From NCBI RefSeq assembly GCF_048892425.1, contig NZ_JBLZHU010000002.1, forward strand, positions 372,001 through 436,000: 64,000 nt of DNA, in the 5' to 3' direction. Both the position numbers and the translations under genes were made by a program. Shown one piece after another: positions 40,597 to 49,321 of this stretch. The notes under the pieces were generated by a model. The model was not told the DNA's origin, did not search any database, and saw only the letters and a program-made list of their open reading frames with translations. The first letter of the stretch is position 1. The number at the start of each line of letters is the position of its first letter. The stretch comes from Pacificispira sp002696645 (GTDB taxonomy: Bacteria > Pseudomonadota > Alphaproteobacteria > UBA8366 > Aestuariispiraceae).

Positions 40597-42831
40597 TCAA
40601 CGAGCAGTCTTGGATCTGCGGGCGCCGATCGGTATTGCGCATGCAGCGCCGATCATCAGCCATAACAGTCTCTGATACCCAATTTCATGGGTAATGCTGA
40701 ACAGGCCAAAACAAACACTGATAACCAGTGCCCAAAGCCCTGGTGCCGCCTTTATGGAAACCATTCGAACTTGATTTGAATGGTGTGTGATGAGGTCCCG
40801 AACCTTGGGTAGTAGAACCATGCACGGATACCAAAAGGCACCGATAAAGCCGACAAGACCGGTTTCAGCAAGAATCCACAAATACGTTGAGTGGATAACA
40901 ATTTTCTCGCCGGTGGCACTCATGATGGAATGAATGCCCCATCCCAGACCAGCCCCGAAGACAGGGTTCTGCAGGAAAGCCTGCAGCGCGGCCTGGACGG
41001 ACAGCAATCGCGCCGTGATCGAACTTTCAATGAAAAGCAGGTGCGTGATTGCGCGGAATCGCCTGTCACGCGGTACTGAAGGAGGAGACATGATACTCTG
41101 TATGTAGTCGATTGCCTCGGTCGCCAGGACACCCCCAACCTTCCAAAGCACCAGCGCCGACATTGCGGCTATCAACAGGCGGCGTCGCTGATGTTTTAAG
41201 TGAAACCCCAAAATCAGTGACAGGATCACGGTCGAAATGATTCCCGTCAAGGAGCCACTCTGCAGAATGGCATAAATCAAAATCGTGATTGCAACTGTAA
41301 AAAGGGCACCGGGTAACTGCTTGTTTGGTTTAAAGGTGGCGATGCAGAGGCCAAACACGATTAGAGTCTGAAAAGCGAAACTGTTCCGATTCGTGGCGAA
41401 TCCCTCAAAATTGAGCGGTGGCTGAGTGTCCAGAAGTCCGGAGGCATAGCCAAGTCGTGCGCAGCTATGGACAAGAACTACCGATACCGTGGTTGCTAGA
41501 ATGGTTTCCAGCATTCTTTTGCGGCCAACAGCGCCGAAGACGGTGATTATTGCTGCGCCACAGACCGCATATCCCATAAGCACGACCCATCCGGCAAGTC
41601 GGTTTGTCAGTGCCCAGGACGTCACACCAAACTTATCAACGCCGATCAGAAATGTCAGGCCAAGGATTATGGTCATACCCGCAAGCCAGCACCAGGCAAG
41701 GCGCGGCAATCTGAACATCACATTCACCCTGAACGCCACGAATATGATGCCGGTAGCAAGAAACCCTAAGGCGATGGGGTCTGCCAGGTTAAGGGTGATG
41801 GTCAAGCCACCTAAAGTAAATTTGAACTGAAAAAACAACAAAATGGCCGCGAACAGGCCAAACCATAAGACAAGCGATGCGGTTGTCGTAGTCCGGGCGA
41901 TGTTACCGCTGGACGGGTGCATCAAATGTATAAATTTTAGGCCGGATTCAGGGGGTGTCTCGTTTCTCACCCTATCTCTTGGTGTTGTTTGAAAGAGGGC
42001 CAGAATTAGGGCGGAGGCGACGGCTTGGCCCAGCCCAAAAGTGATGGCGGCCAAGACGGAGATACCGGGGCTTACCCCAGATATGCCAAAAACAAAGAGT
42101 GCCGCGAGCTCACGAACGCCCCAGCCGTTCAATCCGATCGGCAAGGCAGCGGCGAAACAAACCACAGCGGCGCCAGCCAACAGAATGGTGAAATCGGTAT
42201 CGGCACCAGATGCGCGCAAGATAAGGGAAAAGCTGATCAGAGCCAGCACTTGTGAAACAAGACTGCAGATTACAACTCTTGAGAACTGTTTCAGGACCAG
42301 CGGGACATCGCCAGCAGCCTGCAGTCGCGCAAAATGAAACCGCCTGCCCCACCACAGGCTCAACAGGCCTGCCAAGGTTATGGCAGCACCGAATTGCCAA
42401 ACTTGGATATCCAGATTGATTGATGTGGTTAGGTATTCCCGACATAGGATCCACAGTCCCAACAGGGCCATAAGTCCTGAAATCAATATCCAGCCAAGCC
42501 TGCCTTGAATCGTCCCATGCGCCGTTTGTGGACCCACATCGCTTCTGCTTCCAAAGGTTGTCACAAACAGCCCGCGACATATTAAGGAAGGCAGAGCGCG
42601 CCATTCTTTGGCGGGGTTAGAAAGTCGCATTTGAAAGCGGTGGCTGTGACACGCGTCGATGATGGCGGTCAGCAGAAGCAGAACCACAATAAAAGGCAGG
42701 ATGTATAAAAAGGGTAAGAGACTAAAATCAATGAAATCTGTAGATTTCAAAGGCAGCATTGCCAGCGCGAACAGCAGGCCCGTTACGCCTAGCGAAAGGA
42801 TGGCGCGGATGCGCCTCAACGGATGGAACAA
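40597..42831 (-). CDS. fusion: flippase-like (YbhN/LPG-TM) domain plus O-antigen-ligase-like domain
   Basis: A 744-residue protein with many membrane helices. Residues 1-~300 resemble the lysyl-PG synthase TM/YbhN family (RVVICSLVSQVLALISFSLI, then AALPIGLNGWGVRELAALFV, the family's typical GWG-RE motif). Residues ~310-744 resemble the Wzy/WaaL ligase family: FATNRNSFAFQTL, later QNPVFGAGLGWGIHS and HSTYLWILAETGLVGF. Each half occurs as a separate protein in other bacteria. It may join a lipid-linked glycan-handling step to glycan ligation or polymerisation, but no glycosyltransferase genes adjoin it. Confidence 0.7.
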   Translation of the reverse strand: MFHPLRRIRAILSLGVTGLLFALAMLPLKSTDFIDFSLLPFLYILPFIVVLLLLTAIIDACHSHRFQMRLSNPAKEWRALPSLICRGLFVTTFGSRSDVGPQTAHGTIQGRLGWILISGLMALLGLWILCREYLTTSINLDIQVWQFGAAITLAGLLSLWWGRRFHFARLQAAGDVPLVLKQFSRVVICSLVSQVLALISFSLILRASGADTDFTILLAGAAVVCFAAALPIGLNGWGVRELAALFVFGISGVSPGISVLAAITFGLGQAVASALILALFQTTPRDRVRNETPPESGLKFIHLMHPSSGNIARTTTTASLVLWFGLFAAILLFFQFKFTLGGLTITLNLADPIALGFLATGIIFVAFRVNVMFRLPRLAWCWLAGMTIILGLTFLIGVDKFGVTSWALTNRLAGWVVLMGYAVCGAAIITVFGAVGRKRMLETILATTVSVVLVHSCARLGYASGLLDTQPPLNFEGFATNRNSFAFQTLIVFGLCIATFKPNKQLPGALFTVAITILIYAILQSGSLTGIISTVILSLILGFHLKHQRRRLLIAAMSALVLWKVGGVLATEAIDYIQSIMSPPSVPRDRRFRAITHLLFIESSITARLLSVQAALQAFLQNPVFGAGLGWGIHSIMSATGEKIVIHSTYLWILAETGLVGFIGAFWYPCMVLLPKVRDLITHHSNQVRMVSIKAAPGLWALVISVCFGLFSITHEIGYQRLLWLMIGAACAIPIGARRSKTAR

Positions 42832-42984
42832 TGGGATATCTCTTCCTAGTCAATTTGCCAGAGTGATCCGCATTGAAACAGATTCTAGAAAGAAAGGTCT
42901 TTTAAAATGCTCTGGATCTTTTGGTTAGAAGGGTAACAGGGTGCCATAAAAACAGCGCCGCACCCTTTAATTTCAGAAAAAAAC

Positions 42985-43060
42985 TGGTGCCGGATGCAGG
43001 AGTCGAACCCGCGACCTTCGGTTTACAAAACCGCTGCTCTACCAGCTGAGCTAATCCGGC
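42985..43060 (-). tRNA. tRNA-Thr (anticodon TGT)
   Basis: A 76-base cloverleaf including the encoded CCA: acceptor GCCGGAT pairing with ATCCGGC, D-loop AGCTGGTAGA, anticodon loop TTTGTAA giving TGT, and T-loop GTTCGACTC. It lies 54 bp downstream of rlmB on the same strand. Confidence 0.95.
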
Positions 43061-43114
43061 CCATAGCGCTCTCACGACTATTTGGATGGGGTCTAGCCTT
43101 GCTCGCGGTGAAAA

Positions 43115-44011
43115 TCAATCCTCTATCTTCTGTGGCTGAGAATTTACAGCGGCAAAAAGGGCGACTGCGGCTGCATTGGAGACATTCAGCGATCCCACCG
43201 CGTTTGGTCGCATGGCGATTTTCAGAATTTTATCACAGGCTTCTTCAGTCAGCCTGCGCATGCCGTCCCCTTCCGCTCCTAATACCAGGGCGATGGGTCG
43301 GTCCATCGGCAGGGCGGATAAGGTTTCTTGGGCTGCACCAGACAAACCCACGGTCCAATATCCCAATTGCTTGATATCTGCCATTGCACGGGCCAGGTTC
43401 CCCACCCGGACAAGCGGGGTGGTTTCCAGCGCGCCAGAGGCCGCCTTTGCCAGTACGGCAGTTTCCGGCGGGGCATGCCGATCCTGGACAATGACCGCTG
43501 CGGCCCCGAAAACGGCGGCAGATCTTAAGATTGCGCCAACATTGCGGGGATCGGTCACCTGATCCAGGACCAGGATGGGGTGGCCCTGTTGCGCATCGGG
43601 AAGGTCTGTCAACGCCAGGGGCTCCAGCGGAAAGACATCCAGGGCGAGGCCCTGATGAACCTCATCCGGGCCGGTCAGACGTTCAATCTCGTTGCGGTCC
43701 ACCACTTCCGGCGTGATGCCTCGCTGTTCTGCGGCCTGCTGGATCACCTCCAAAGCGTTTTTTGTCGCCAGCAGACGATTGATCCGGCGCTCTGGATTAG
43801 CCAAAGCCGCCAGAACGGGATGGGTTCCCGTCAACCAATAGCGATTGCCGCCAGGAACCTTCGGGCCACCTTTTCGGGCCTCTTTTCCACGGTTTGATTT
43901 TTGGCCGGCGGCATTTTCAGTGGAGCCGGGATCACGGGGGGCCTTCTTTCCAAAATGCCCGGCTTTGCGTGCATCTCTGGCGGGGCCTTTAGAAGGAGTG
44001 TGTTTTATCAT
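43115..44011 (-). CDS. rlmB: 23S rRNA 2'-O-methyltransferase RlmB (TrmH family)
   Basis: About 298 residues. A basic, disordered N-terminus (KGPARDARKAGHFGKKAPRD) precedes the SPOUT methyltransferase: substrate-binding (RYWLTGTHPVLAALANPERR), DQVTDPRNVGAILRSAAVFG, LVLGAEGDGMRRLTEEACD and the knotted SAM site SLNVSNAAAVALFAA. It methylates the 23S rRNA 2'-O position equivalent to E. coli G2251. The ATG at 44011 is preferred over one at 44062 because the longer N-terminus is not family-like; neither has a strong ribosome binding site. Confidence 0.88.
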   Translation of the reverse strand: MIKHTPSKGPARDARKAGHFGKKAPRDPGSTENAAGQKSNRGKEARKGGPKVPGGNRYWLTGTHPVLAALANPERRINRLLATKNALEVIQQAAEQRGITPEVVDRNEIERLTGPDEVHQGLALDVFPLEPLALTDLPDAQQGHPILVLDQVTDPRNVGAILRSAAVFGAAAVIVQDRHAPPETAVLAKAASGALETTPLVRVGNLARAMADIKQLGYWTVGLSGAAQETLSALPMDRPIALVLGAEGDGMRRLTEEACDKILKIAMRPNAVGSLNVSNAAAVALFAAVNSQPQKIED

Positions 44012-44068
44012 GACATGGCTCTTACGATGAAGTCTGCGCTGCGGCAAGAGAGCAAGATACAAAATATG

Positions 44069-44108
44069 CCAGTCTCCTGCGATATGACCCAGTCTTCTGC
44101 GATATGAC
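44069..44108. repeat. 20-bp tandem duplication
   Basis: CCAGTCTYCTGCGATATGAC occurs twice in direct succession with one difference, between rlmB and the tRNA-Tyr gene. A partial third (CAAGTC) follows. No function seen. Confidence 0.9.
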
Positions 44109-44150
44109 CAAGTCCCTTAGAATAGTTGCATGTTTTCCAGATATTGTCCG

Positions 44151-44179
44151 TTGACAAGAACGGGAGGGAACACTAAACC
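44151..44179 (+). promoter_or_regulatory. candidate promoter of the tRNA-Tyr/tRNA-Gly/tuf unit
   Basis: TTGACA at 44151-44156, a 17-base spacer and TAAACC at 44174-44179, followed by a GC-rich stretch and, 37 bp on, the tRNA-Tyr gene. The -35 is canonical; the -10 is weak, as in alphaproteobacterial housekeeping promoters. Confidence 0.55.
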
Positions 44180-44215
44180 CCGTTTCGCCGTGCGACACGG
44201 CTGCGTCGGTATCGT

Positions 44216-44300
44216 GGAGGGATGCCCGAGTGGTTAAAGGGGACGGACTGTAAATCCGTTGGCTATGCCTACGTTGGTTCAAATCCAACTCCCTCCACCA
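44216..44300 (+). tRNA. tRNA-Tyr (anticodon GTA)
   Basis: 85 bases with encoded CCA: acceptor GGAGGGA pairing with TCCCTCC, anticodon loop CTGTAAA giving GTA, a long variable arm (TTGGCTATGCCTACG) and T-loop GTTCAAATC. First gene of the tRNA/tuf group. Confidence 0.95.
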
Positions 44301-44400
44301 CCGACGAGCGCCTGATGGGCTGTGACCCTGTAGGCTGGCTGATTTGTCGTGATGTGCGGTGTCATAGGGCAAAAGACTTGGCCCTGTGGCTATGTTTTTT

Positions 44401-44474
44401 GCGGGTGTAGCTTAATGGTAAAGCTCCAGCCTTCCAAGCTGGCTATGAGGGTTCGATTCCCTTCACCCGCTCCA
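44401..44474 (+). tRNA. tRNA-Gly (anticodon TCC)
   Basis: 74 bases with encoded CCA: acceptor GCGGGTG pairing with CACCCGC, anticodon loop CTTCCAA giving TCC, and T-loop GTTCGATTC. It lies 100 bp after tRNA-Tyr and 118 bp before tuf, the usual arrangement. Confidence 0.95.
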
Positions 44475-44592
44475 GTAAGTCGGCGCAATTGGTCGGCCCG
44501 AACAGTTGGTTAAGGGTGCCTGTCGCGGGTTTTCGCAAGGCAATGGTCATCAGCGATCCGGATCGGTCGCAAACGGTAGGGAAGCGGAGAAC

Positions 44593-45783
44593 ATGGGTAA
44601 GGAAAAGTTCCAGCGTACGAAGCCGCATTGCAACATCGGCACGATTGGTCACGTTGACCATGGTAAGACGACGTTGACGGCAGCGATCACGAAAGTGTTG
44701 GCGGAAACCGGCGGCGCGTCGTTCATGGATTACGCGAACATTGATAAGGCGCCAGAAGAGAAGGCGCGCGGTATCACGATCAACACGGCGCACGTTGAGT
44801 ATATGACGGATGCGCGTCACTATGCGCATGTTGATTGCCCTGGCCACGCGGATTACGTGAAGAACATGATCACGGGCGCGGCACAGATGGATGGCGCGAT
44901 CCTGGTTGTGAACGCCGCGGACGGCCCGATGCCACAGACCCGCGAACACATTCTGCTGGCGCGTCAGGTTGGCGTTCCTGCGATTGTTGTGTTCCTGAAC
45001 AAGGTTGACCAGGTTGACGACGAAGAGTTGTTGGAACTGGTTGAGATGGAAGTGCGCGACCTGCTGTCGTCTTATGATTTCCCTGGCGACGATATTCCGA
45101 TTATTGCCGGTTCTGCCCTGGCAGCATTGGAAGGCCGTGACGAAGCGATCGGCAAGGCGAAGATCCTGGAACTGATGGCGGCTGTTGACAGCTATATCCC
45201 TCAGCCGGAACGCCCGAAGGATCGTCCGTTCCTGATGCCGATCGAAGACGTGTTCTCGATCTCTGGTCGTGGGACTGTTGTGACGGGCCGCGTTGAGACG
45301 GGCATTGTGAAGGTTGGCGAAGAAATTGAAATCGTCGGCATCAAGGCGACGCAGAAGACGGTTGTGACGGGTGTTGAAATGTTCCGCAAGCTGCTGGACA
45401 GCGGCGAAGCGGGCGACAACATTGGCGCGCTGTTGCGCGGTGTTGGCCGGGATGATGTGGAACGCGGACAGGTTCTGGCGAAGCCGGGCTCGATCACGCC
45501 GCACACGGTCTTCAAGGGCGAAGCCTATATTCTGACGAAGGATGAAGGGGGCCGTCACACGCCGTTCTTCACGAACTATCGTCCTCAGTTCTATTTCCGC
45601 ACGACGGATGTGACCGGTATGGTCGAACTTCCGGAAGGCACGGAAATGGTGATGCCGGGTGATAACGTATCGATGCAGGTCGAACTGATCGCCCCGATCG
45701 CCATGGACGAAGGTCTGCGCTTTGCTATCCGCGAAGGCGGACGCACCGTCGGTGCAGGCGTCGTCGCGTCGATCATTAAGTAA
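44593..45783 (+). CDS. tuf: translation elongation factor EF-Tu
   Basis: A 396-residue GTPase that brings aminoacyl-tRNA to the ribosome. G motifs: GHVDHGKTT (residues ~19-27), the switch I/II segments EEKARGITIN and DCPGHADYV, NKVD and the SAL motif. Length is normal. The start at 44593 follows GGGAAGCGGAGA. In many alphaproteobacteria a second tuf copy follows fusA, which would lie beyond the right end of the window. Confidence 0.98.
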   Translation: MGKEKFQRTKPHCNIGTIGHVDHGKTTLTAAITKVLAETGGASFMDYANIDKAPEEKARGITINTAHVEYMTDARHYAHVDCPGHADYVKNMITGAAQMDGAILVVNAADGPMPQTREHILLARQVGVPAIVVFLNKVDQVDDEELLELVEMEVRDLLSSYDFPGDDIPIIAGSALAALEGRDEAIGKAKILELMAAVDSYIPQPERPKDRPFLMPIEDVFSISGRGTVVTGRVETGIVKVGEEIEIVGIKATQKTVVTGVEMFRKLLDSGEAGDNIGALLRGVGRDDVERGQVLAKPGSITPHTVFKGEAYILTKDEGGRHTPFFTNYRPQFYFRTTDVTGMVELPEGTEMVMPGDNVSMQVELIAPIAMDEGLRFAIREGGRTVGAGVVASIIK

Positions 45784-45809
45784 GGGTATCATATAAGGTT
45801 TGGTCAAAG

Positions 45810-45835
45810 TGCGGGGATTGTTTAAGATCCCCGCA
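45810..45835 (+). terminator. stem-loop after tuf
   Basis: TGCGGGGAT pairs exactly with ATCCCCGCA around an 8-base loop. No T-tract follows, so it may be an mRNA-processing or attenuation hairpin between tuf and tRNA-Trp. Confidence 0.6.
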
Positions 45836-45865
45836 CCTGTGACAGCACAGTACACGTTCGCGTGA

Positions 45866-45941
45866 AGGGGTATAGCTCAGTTGGTAGAGCGACGGTCTCC
45901 AAAACCGTAGGTCCAGGGTTCAAGTCCTTGTGCCCCTGCCA
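45866..45941 (+). tRNA. tRNA-Trp (anticodon CCA)
   Basis: 76 bases with encoded CCA: acceptor AGGGGTA pairing with TGCCCCT, anticodon loop CTCCAAA giving CCA, and T-loop GTTCAAGTC. It sits between tuf and secE, the conserved position. Confidence 0.95.
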
Positions 45942-45993
45942 GATTTCTTAATCAGATCAATTGCTTGATTGGTCAGATTGAGGTGGGAGTGGA

Positions 45994-46046
45994 AAAAGTC
46001 ACCGTTGCATCCGCCGAGTTTGCTCGCGGGTGCGCGTGACTTTTTT
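45994..46046 (+). terminator. rho-independent terminator after tRNA-Trp
   Basis: AAAGTCAC pairs with GTGACTTT, with further inner pairing, followed by six T residues. The 374-bp stretch 45942-46315 between tRNA-Trp and secE holds no gene; it probably also holds the secE-nusG promoter downstream of this hairpin. Confidence 0.75.
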
Positions 46047-46315
46047 ATGGTGTGGACACGTTTTTTGCGTTTCGGGTGTTGTACTCTGGGCTCAGAGGGC
46101 TTAAACCACGCCGGTTTCGCGGGGCGCAGTTCCCGCGTTTTCCGCATGGCGAAATCAGACGCGATCTGACGGGGCGCCTGTGGGATGAAGATTGAAGTGG
46201 TTCGGGCGCCTTGTCCAGAGCCCAGGTGGCTTGAGAAATCAAACCGCCCAACATAGGTAAAAGCATAACCGCAAGGGCGTACCCCAGGCGGCGCGATAAG
46301 GTGGAACGAAGGATT

Positions 46316-46507
46316 ATGGCGAAGACAAATCCCGCACAGTTCGTCCGGCAGGTTCGGCAAGAGGCCAATAAGGTCACTTGGCCCACCCGCAAGGAAACCG
46401 GCGTCGCGACCCTGATGGTGTTTGTTATGGTCGTTATCATGGCGTTGTTTTTTCTGGCCGTGGACGGCGTGATCGCCTTTTTGGTGCAATTGATTCTTGG
46501 GCAGTAA
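46316..46507 (+). CDS. secE: preprotein translocase subunit SecE
   Basis: A 63-residue protein of the minimal alphaproteobacterial type: an amphipathic helix (PAQFVRQVRQEANKVTWPTR) with the conserved VTWPT, then one membrane helix (LMVFVMVVIMALFFLAV). It clamps SecY in the Sec channel. ATG at 46316 follows GAACGAAGGA; an upstream in-frame ATG at 46301 is not needed. Upstream of nusG as usual. Confidence 0.95.
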   Translation: MAKTNPAQFVRQVRQEANKVTWPTRKETGVATLMVFVMVVIMALFFLAVDGVIAFLVQLILGQ

Positions 46508-46582
46508 GCCTGGAATTTTGAATGGAAATTAAAGGATGCGCATGACGGTCATGCGGTCCCGTGTTGGAACGAGAGGTTGGAC

Positions 46583-47113
46583 GTGGCGAAACGCTGGTAC
46601 GTAGTGCACGTGTATTCGGGCTCGGAAAAAAAGGTCGCCGAGTCGATCATGGAGCAGGTGAAGACACAGGGCCTGGAAGATATGTTCGAAACAGTTGAGG
46701 TTCCGACCGAAACCGTTGTCGAAATGCGCCGCGGCAAGAAAGTGAACGCAGAGCGCAAGTTCTTCCCAGGCTATGTGCTGGTCCATTGCGAAATGAACGA
46801 TCTGACCTGGCATCTGGTCTGCAATACGGCAAAGGTTTCCGGTTTCCTGGGCGCGGATAAGAGTCCGTCGCCGATTTCGGAAAAAGAAGCAATGCGCATT
46901 CTGGAGCAGGTCAAGGAAGGCGTTGATCGGCCCAAACCGTCGATCACGTTTGATATTGGCGAGCAGGTGCGTGTCAGCGACGGGCCCTTCACCTCCTTTA
47001 ACGGCACCGTTGAAGATGTGGATGAAGAAAAAGCCCGGCTTAAGGTTTTGGTGTCGATCTTCGGTCGCGCGACACCGGTTGATCTCGAATATTCTCAGGT
47101 TGAAAAACTCTGA
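46583..47113 (+). CDS. nusG: transcription antitermination factor NusG
   Basis: A 176-residue protein. It has the NGN domain (RWYVVHVYSGSEKKVAESI, then RKFFPGYVLV) and a C-terminal KOW domain (IGEQVRVSDGPFTSFNGTVE, ending LEYSQVEKL). It binds RNA polymerase and links it to Rho and the ribosome. The GTG at 46583 is chosen because GAGAGG lies 6 bp upstream and the product then begins AKRWYVVH as in relatives; the TTG at 46577 is unlikely. Confidence 0.95.
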   Translation: MAKRWYVVHVYSGSEKKVAESIMEQVKTQGLEDMFETVEVPTETVVEMRRGKKVNAERKFFPGYVLVHCEMNDLTWHLVCNTAKVSGFLGADKSPSPISEKEAMRILEQVKEGVDRPKPSITFDIGEQVRVSDGPFTSFNGTVEDVDEEKARLKVLVSIFGRATPVDLEYSQVEKL

Positions 47114-47272
47114 GGCTGTTCGGATCGGCAATAGCGATCGAAAAACCGTCGCGGTAGGCCTGTCCCGGAAAAGACCACCGGGGGCCGTTACACCCGCGGC
47201 GTGACCTAGCATCGGAAGATTGCCCCTGAAGGGTGAGGCGCCGATGTCAACAAAGAGAGATAGAGGTTCGAA

Positions 47273-47704
47273 ATGGCAAAGAAGAAAATCGCGGGCTACA
47301 TCAAGCTCGAAATCAAGGCGGGGCAAGCAAACCCGTCTCCGCCAGTTGGTCCTGCATTGGGTCAGCGCGGTATTAACATCATGGAATTCTGTAAGGCTTT
47401 CAACGCCGCGACTCAACAGATGGAACCCGGCACGCCGACCCCTGTTGTGATCACGGCCTATGAAGACCGCAGCTTCACCTTTGTGACCAAGACCCCGCCG
47501 GCAGCCTATTTCCTGAAAAAGGCCGCCAAGATCGGCAAAGGATCTGGTGTGCCGAACAAGGATAAGGTTGGTCAGGTAACGCTCGCCCAGGTGCGCGAGA
47601 TTGCCGAAACCAAGCTGAAAGACATGAATGCTGTCTCCGTGGAAGCAGCGATGGAATCCATTAAGGGTTCTGCGCGCTCCATGGGCATTACGGTTGTGGG
47701 GTAA
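47273..47704 (+). CDS. rplK: 50S ribosomal protein L11
   Basis: 143 residues. Signature GQANPSPPVGPALGQRGINIMEF with the conserved PPxGPALGQ motif, and a C-terminal rRNA-binding domain (GSGVPNKDKVGQVTLAQ, MGITVVG end). It binds the GTPase-associated centre of 23S rRNA. The 159 bp between nusG and rplK is gene-free and presumably leader. Followed 5 bp later by rplA. Confidence 0.98.
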   Translation: MAKKKIAGYIKLEIKAGQANPSPPVGPALGQRGINIMEFCKAFNAATQQMEPGTPTPVVITAYEDRSFTFVTKTPPAAYFLKKAAKIGKGSGVPNKDKVGQVTLAQVREIAETKLKDMNAVSVEAAMESIKGSARSMGITVVG

Positions 47705-47709
47705 CGGTC

Positions 47710-48408
47710 ATGGCAAAGCTGAGCAAAAGAATGAAGGCCGTCTATGAGGGCCTGGACCGCAACAAGCAATATGGTCTTGAAGAAGCGGTTGGGTTCCTGA
47801 CCAAGGCGAAAAAGGTGAATTTTGATGAATCCATTGAAATTTCGCTGAATCTGGGCATTGACCCACGCCATGCGGATCAGCAGGTCCGTGGCGCGTGCGC
47901 CCTGCCGCACGGTACGGGTAAAACGGTGCGTGTGGCCGTGTTTGCGCGTGGCGATAAAGCGGATGAAGCCAAGGCAGCCGGTGCTGATTTCGTCGGGGCG
48001 GAAGACCTGATGGAACAAGTACAGGGCGGCATGATGGATTTCGACCGTGTCATCGCGTCCCCGGACATGATGGCCATCGTTGGTCGCCTTGGTAAGGTGC
48101 TGGGTCCGCGCGGCCTGATGCCGAACCCGAAGCTGGGCACGGTAACGCCAAACGTGGCGGATGCTGTGAAGGCTGCGAAAGCCGGTGAAGTTCAGTTCCG
48201 TGCCGAAAAGGCCGGGATCGTGCATGCCGGTATTGGCAAGTTGAGCTTCTCTCCTGATCAATTGGCAGAAAATGTTCGTGCCTTTGTTGGTGCGATCCAG
48301 ACTGCCAAGCCGTCGGGCGCAAAAGGCACCTTCATTCAGAAGGTATCGATTTCGTCGACCATGGGTCCGGGCATTAAGCTGGACCTGGCATCGGCACAAC
48401 CGCAATAA
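47710..48408 (+). CDS. rplA: 50S ribosomal protein L1
   Basis: 232 residues, normal length. Signature regions VNFDESIEISLNLGIDPRHADQ, RGACALPHGTGKTVRVAVF, LGPRGLMPNPKLGTVT and the end segment KVSISSTMGPGIKLD. It binds the L1 stalk and, in related bacteria, represses its own operon by binding the rplK leader. Co-transcribed with rplK. Confidence 0.98.
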   Translation: MAKLSKRMKAVYEGLDRNKQYGLEEAVGFLTKAKKVNFDESIEISLNLGIDPRHADQQVRGACALPHGTGKTVRVAVFARGDKADEAKAAGADFVGAEDLMEQVQGGMMDFDRVIASPDMMAIVGRLGKVLGPRGLMPNPKLGTVTPNVADAVKAAKAGEVQFRAEKAGIVHAGIGKLSFSPDQLAENVRAFVGAIQTAKPSGAKGTFIQKVSISSTMGPGIKLDLASAQPQ

Positions 48409-48757
48409 CCTGCGGCTGAAGAATTCAGGGTGGTGGCCTTTGGGCCATCGTCCTGGAGAGTGCGCAGCATGATCGCCGACCCATCTGGGGATCATGCTGT
48501 AAATATCTGTCCGAGATTGACGGTGGTTGGAAAAGCGATTTCGCCAATCTGACCTTAAGCGGGCCTTCTGGCCGTCATGAGATAGGTAGGACTGGAATAA
48601 AGGATGATTGAGTTCGGTTCGGCGACGGATTGCTCTTGGTCATTTCCATCCTCCCGGGCAGGAAGGCGGGCGCGTCACGTGGGCGCGTTCGATTTTGAAA
48701 ACCGGTTCCAATAGATCCCGTGTGGATCAGGCGGAACCAAACTAGCGGAGACGATCA
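48409..48757 (+). promoter_or_regulatory. rplJ leader (candidate L10 leader)
   Basis: A 349-bp gene-free leader. It holds stem-loops at about 48434-48447 (TGGCC/GGCCA), 48467-48497 (GCATGATC/GATCATGC), and, just before the rplJ ribosome binding site, 48704-48738 (GGTTCC/GGAACC with an inner ATCC/GGAT). Position fits the L10 autoregulatory leader, in which L10-(L12)4 binds and represses rplJL. Match to the known consensus is not proven. Confidence 0.5.
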
Positions 48758-49267
48758 GTGGACCGTTCAAAAAAGGAAGCCCTGGTCGCCGAGCTGCACG
48801 AGACGTTTGAAACGGCCAGCCTGGTGGTTGTTACCAGCCAATCAGGTTTGACCGTAGCAGAAGTCTCGGACCTTCGGCAGAAGATGCGCGACGTGGGTGC
48901 TGGTTACAAGGTAACCAAAAACACGCTCGTTCGTTTGGCGCTGAAGGGAACGAAGTTTGAGCACCTGAACGAGGTGTTCACGGGTCCGACGGCGATTGCC
49001 TTCTCAAAAGATCCGGTTGCGGCTGCCAAAGTGGTGACCGACTACCAGAAGACCAATGAGAAGATTTCAATCGTTGCCGGGGGGCTTGATGGCTCCGGGC
49101 TTGATGCCGAACAAGTCGTAGCGTTGGCAAAACTGCCATCACTGGACGAATTGCGGGGCAAGCTTGTGGGACTTATTCAGACCCCTGCCACACGGATTGC
49201 TGGCGTGCTTCAGGCACCTGGTGGTCAGTTGGCGCGCGTGTTCGCAGCGTATGGGAATTCAAATTGA
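48758..49267 (+). CDS. rplJ: 50S ribosomal protein L10
   Basis: 169 residues. N-terminus DRSKKEALVAELHETFETAS, then LRQKMRDVGAGYKVTKNTLV and FTGPTAIAF, with a C-terminal L7/L12-binding helix. It anchors L7/L12 dimers on the stalk. The start is a GTG at 48758 following GCGGAG. It heads the rplJ-rplL unit. Confidence 0.97.
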   Translation: MDRSKKEALVAELHETFETASLVVVTSQSGLTVAEVSDLRQKMRDVGAGYKVTKNTLVRLALKGTKFEHLNEVFTGPTAIAFSKDPVAAAKVVTDYQKTNEKISIVAGGLDGSGLDAEQVVALAKLPSLDELRGKLVGLIQTPATRIAGVLQAPGGQLARVFAAYGNSN

Positions 49268-49321
49268 GGAGCGGCTCGGGACAATCACGAGTCAACACAA
49301 CTGCCTTAGGAGTGAATTGAA

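Noticed and set aside
44593..45783. EF-Tu gene as a transferred or odd copy
   Set aside because: Motifs and length are normal and the location beside tRNA-Tyr/Gly and tRNA-Trp-secE is the standard one.
44443..45855. 470-residue minus-strand open frame over tuf
   Set aside because: Antisense shadow of tuf (Arg/His/Asn-rich) and it also overlaps the tRNA-Gly gene.
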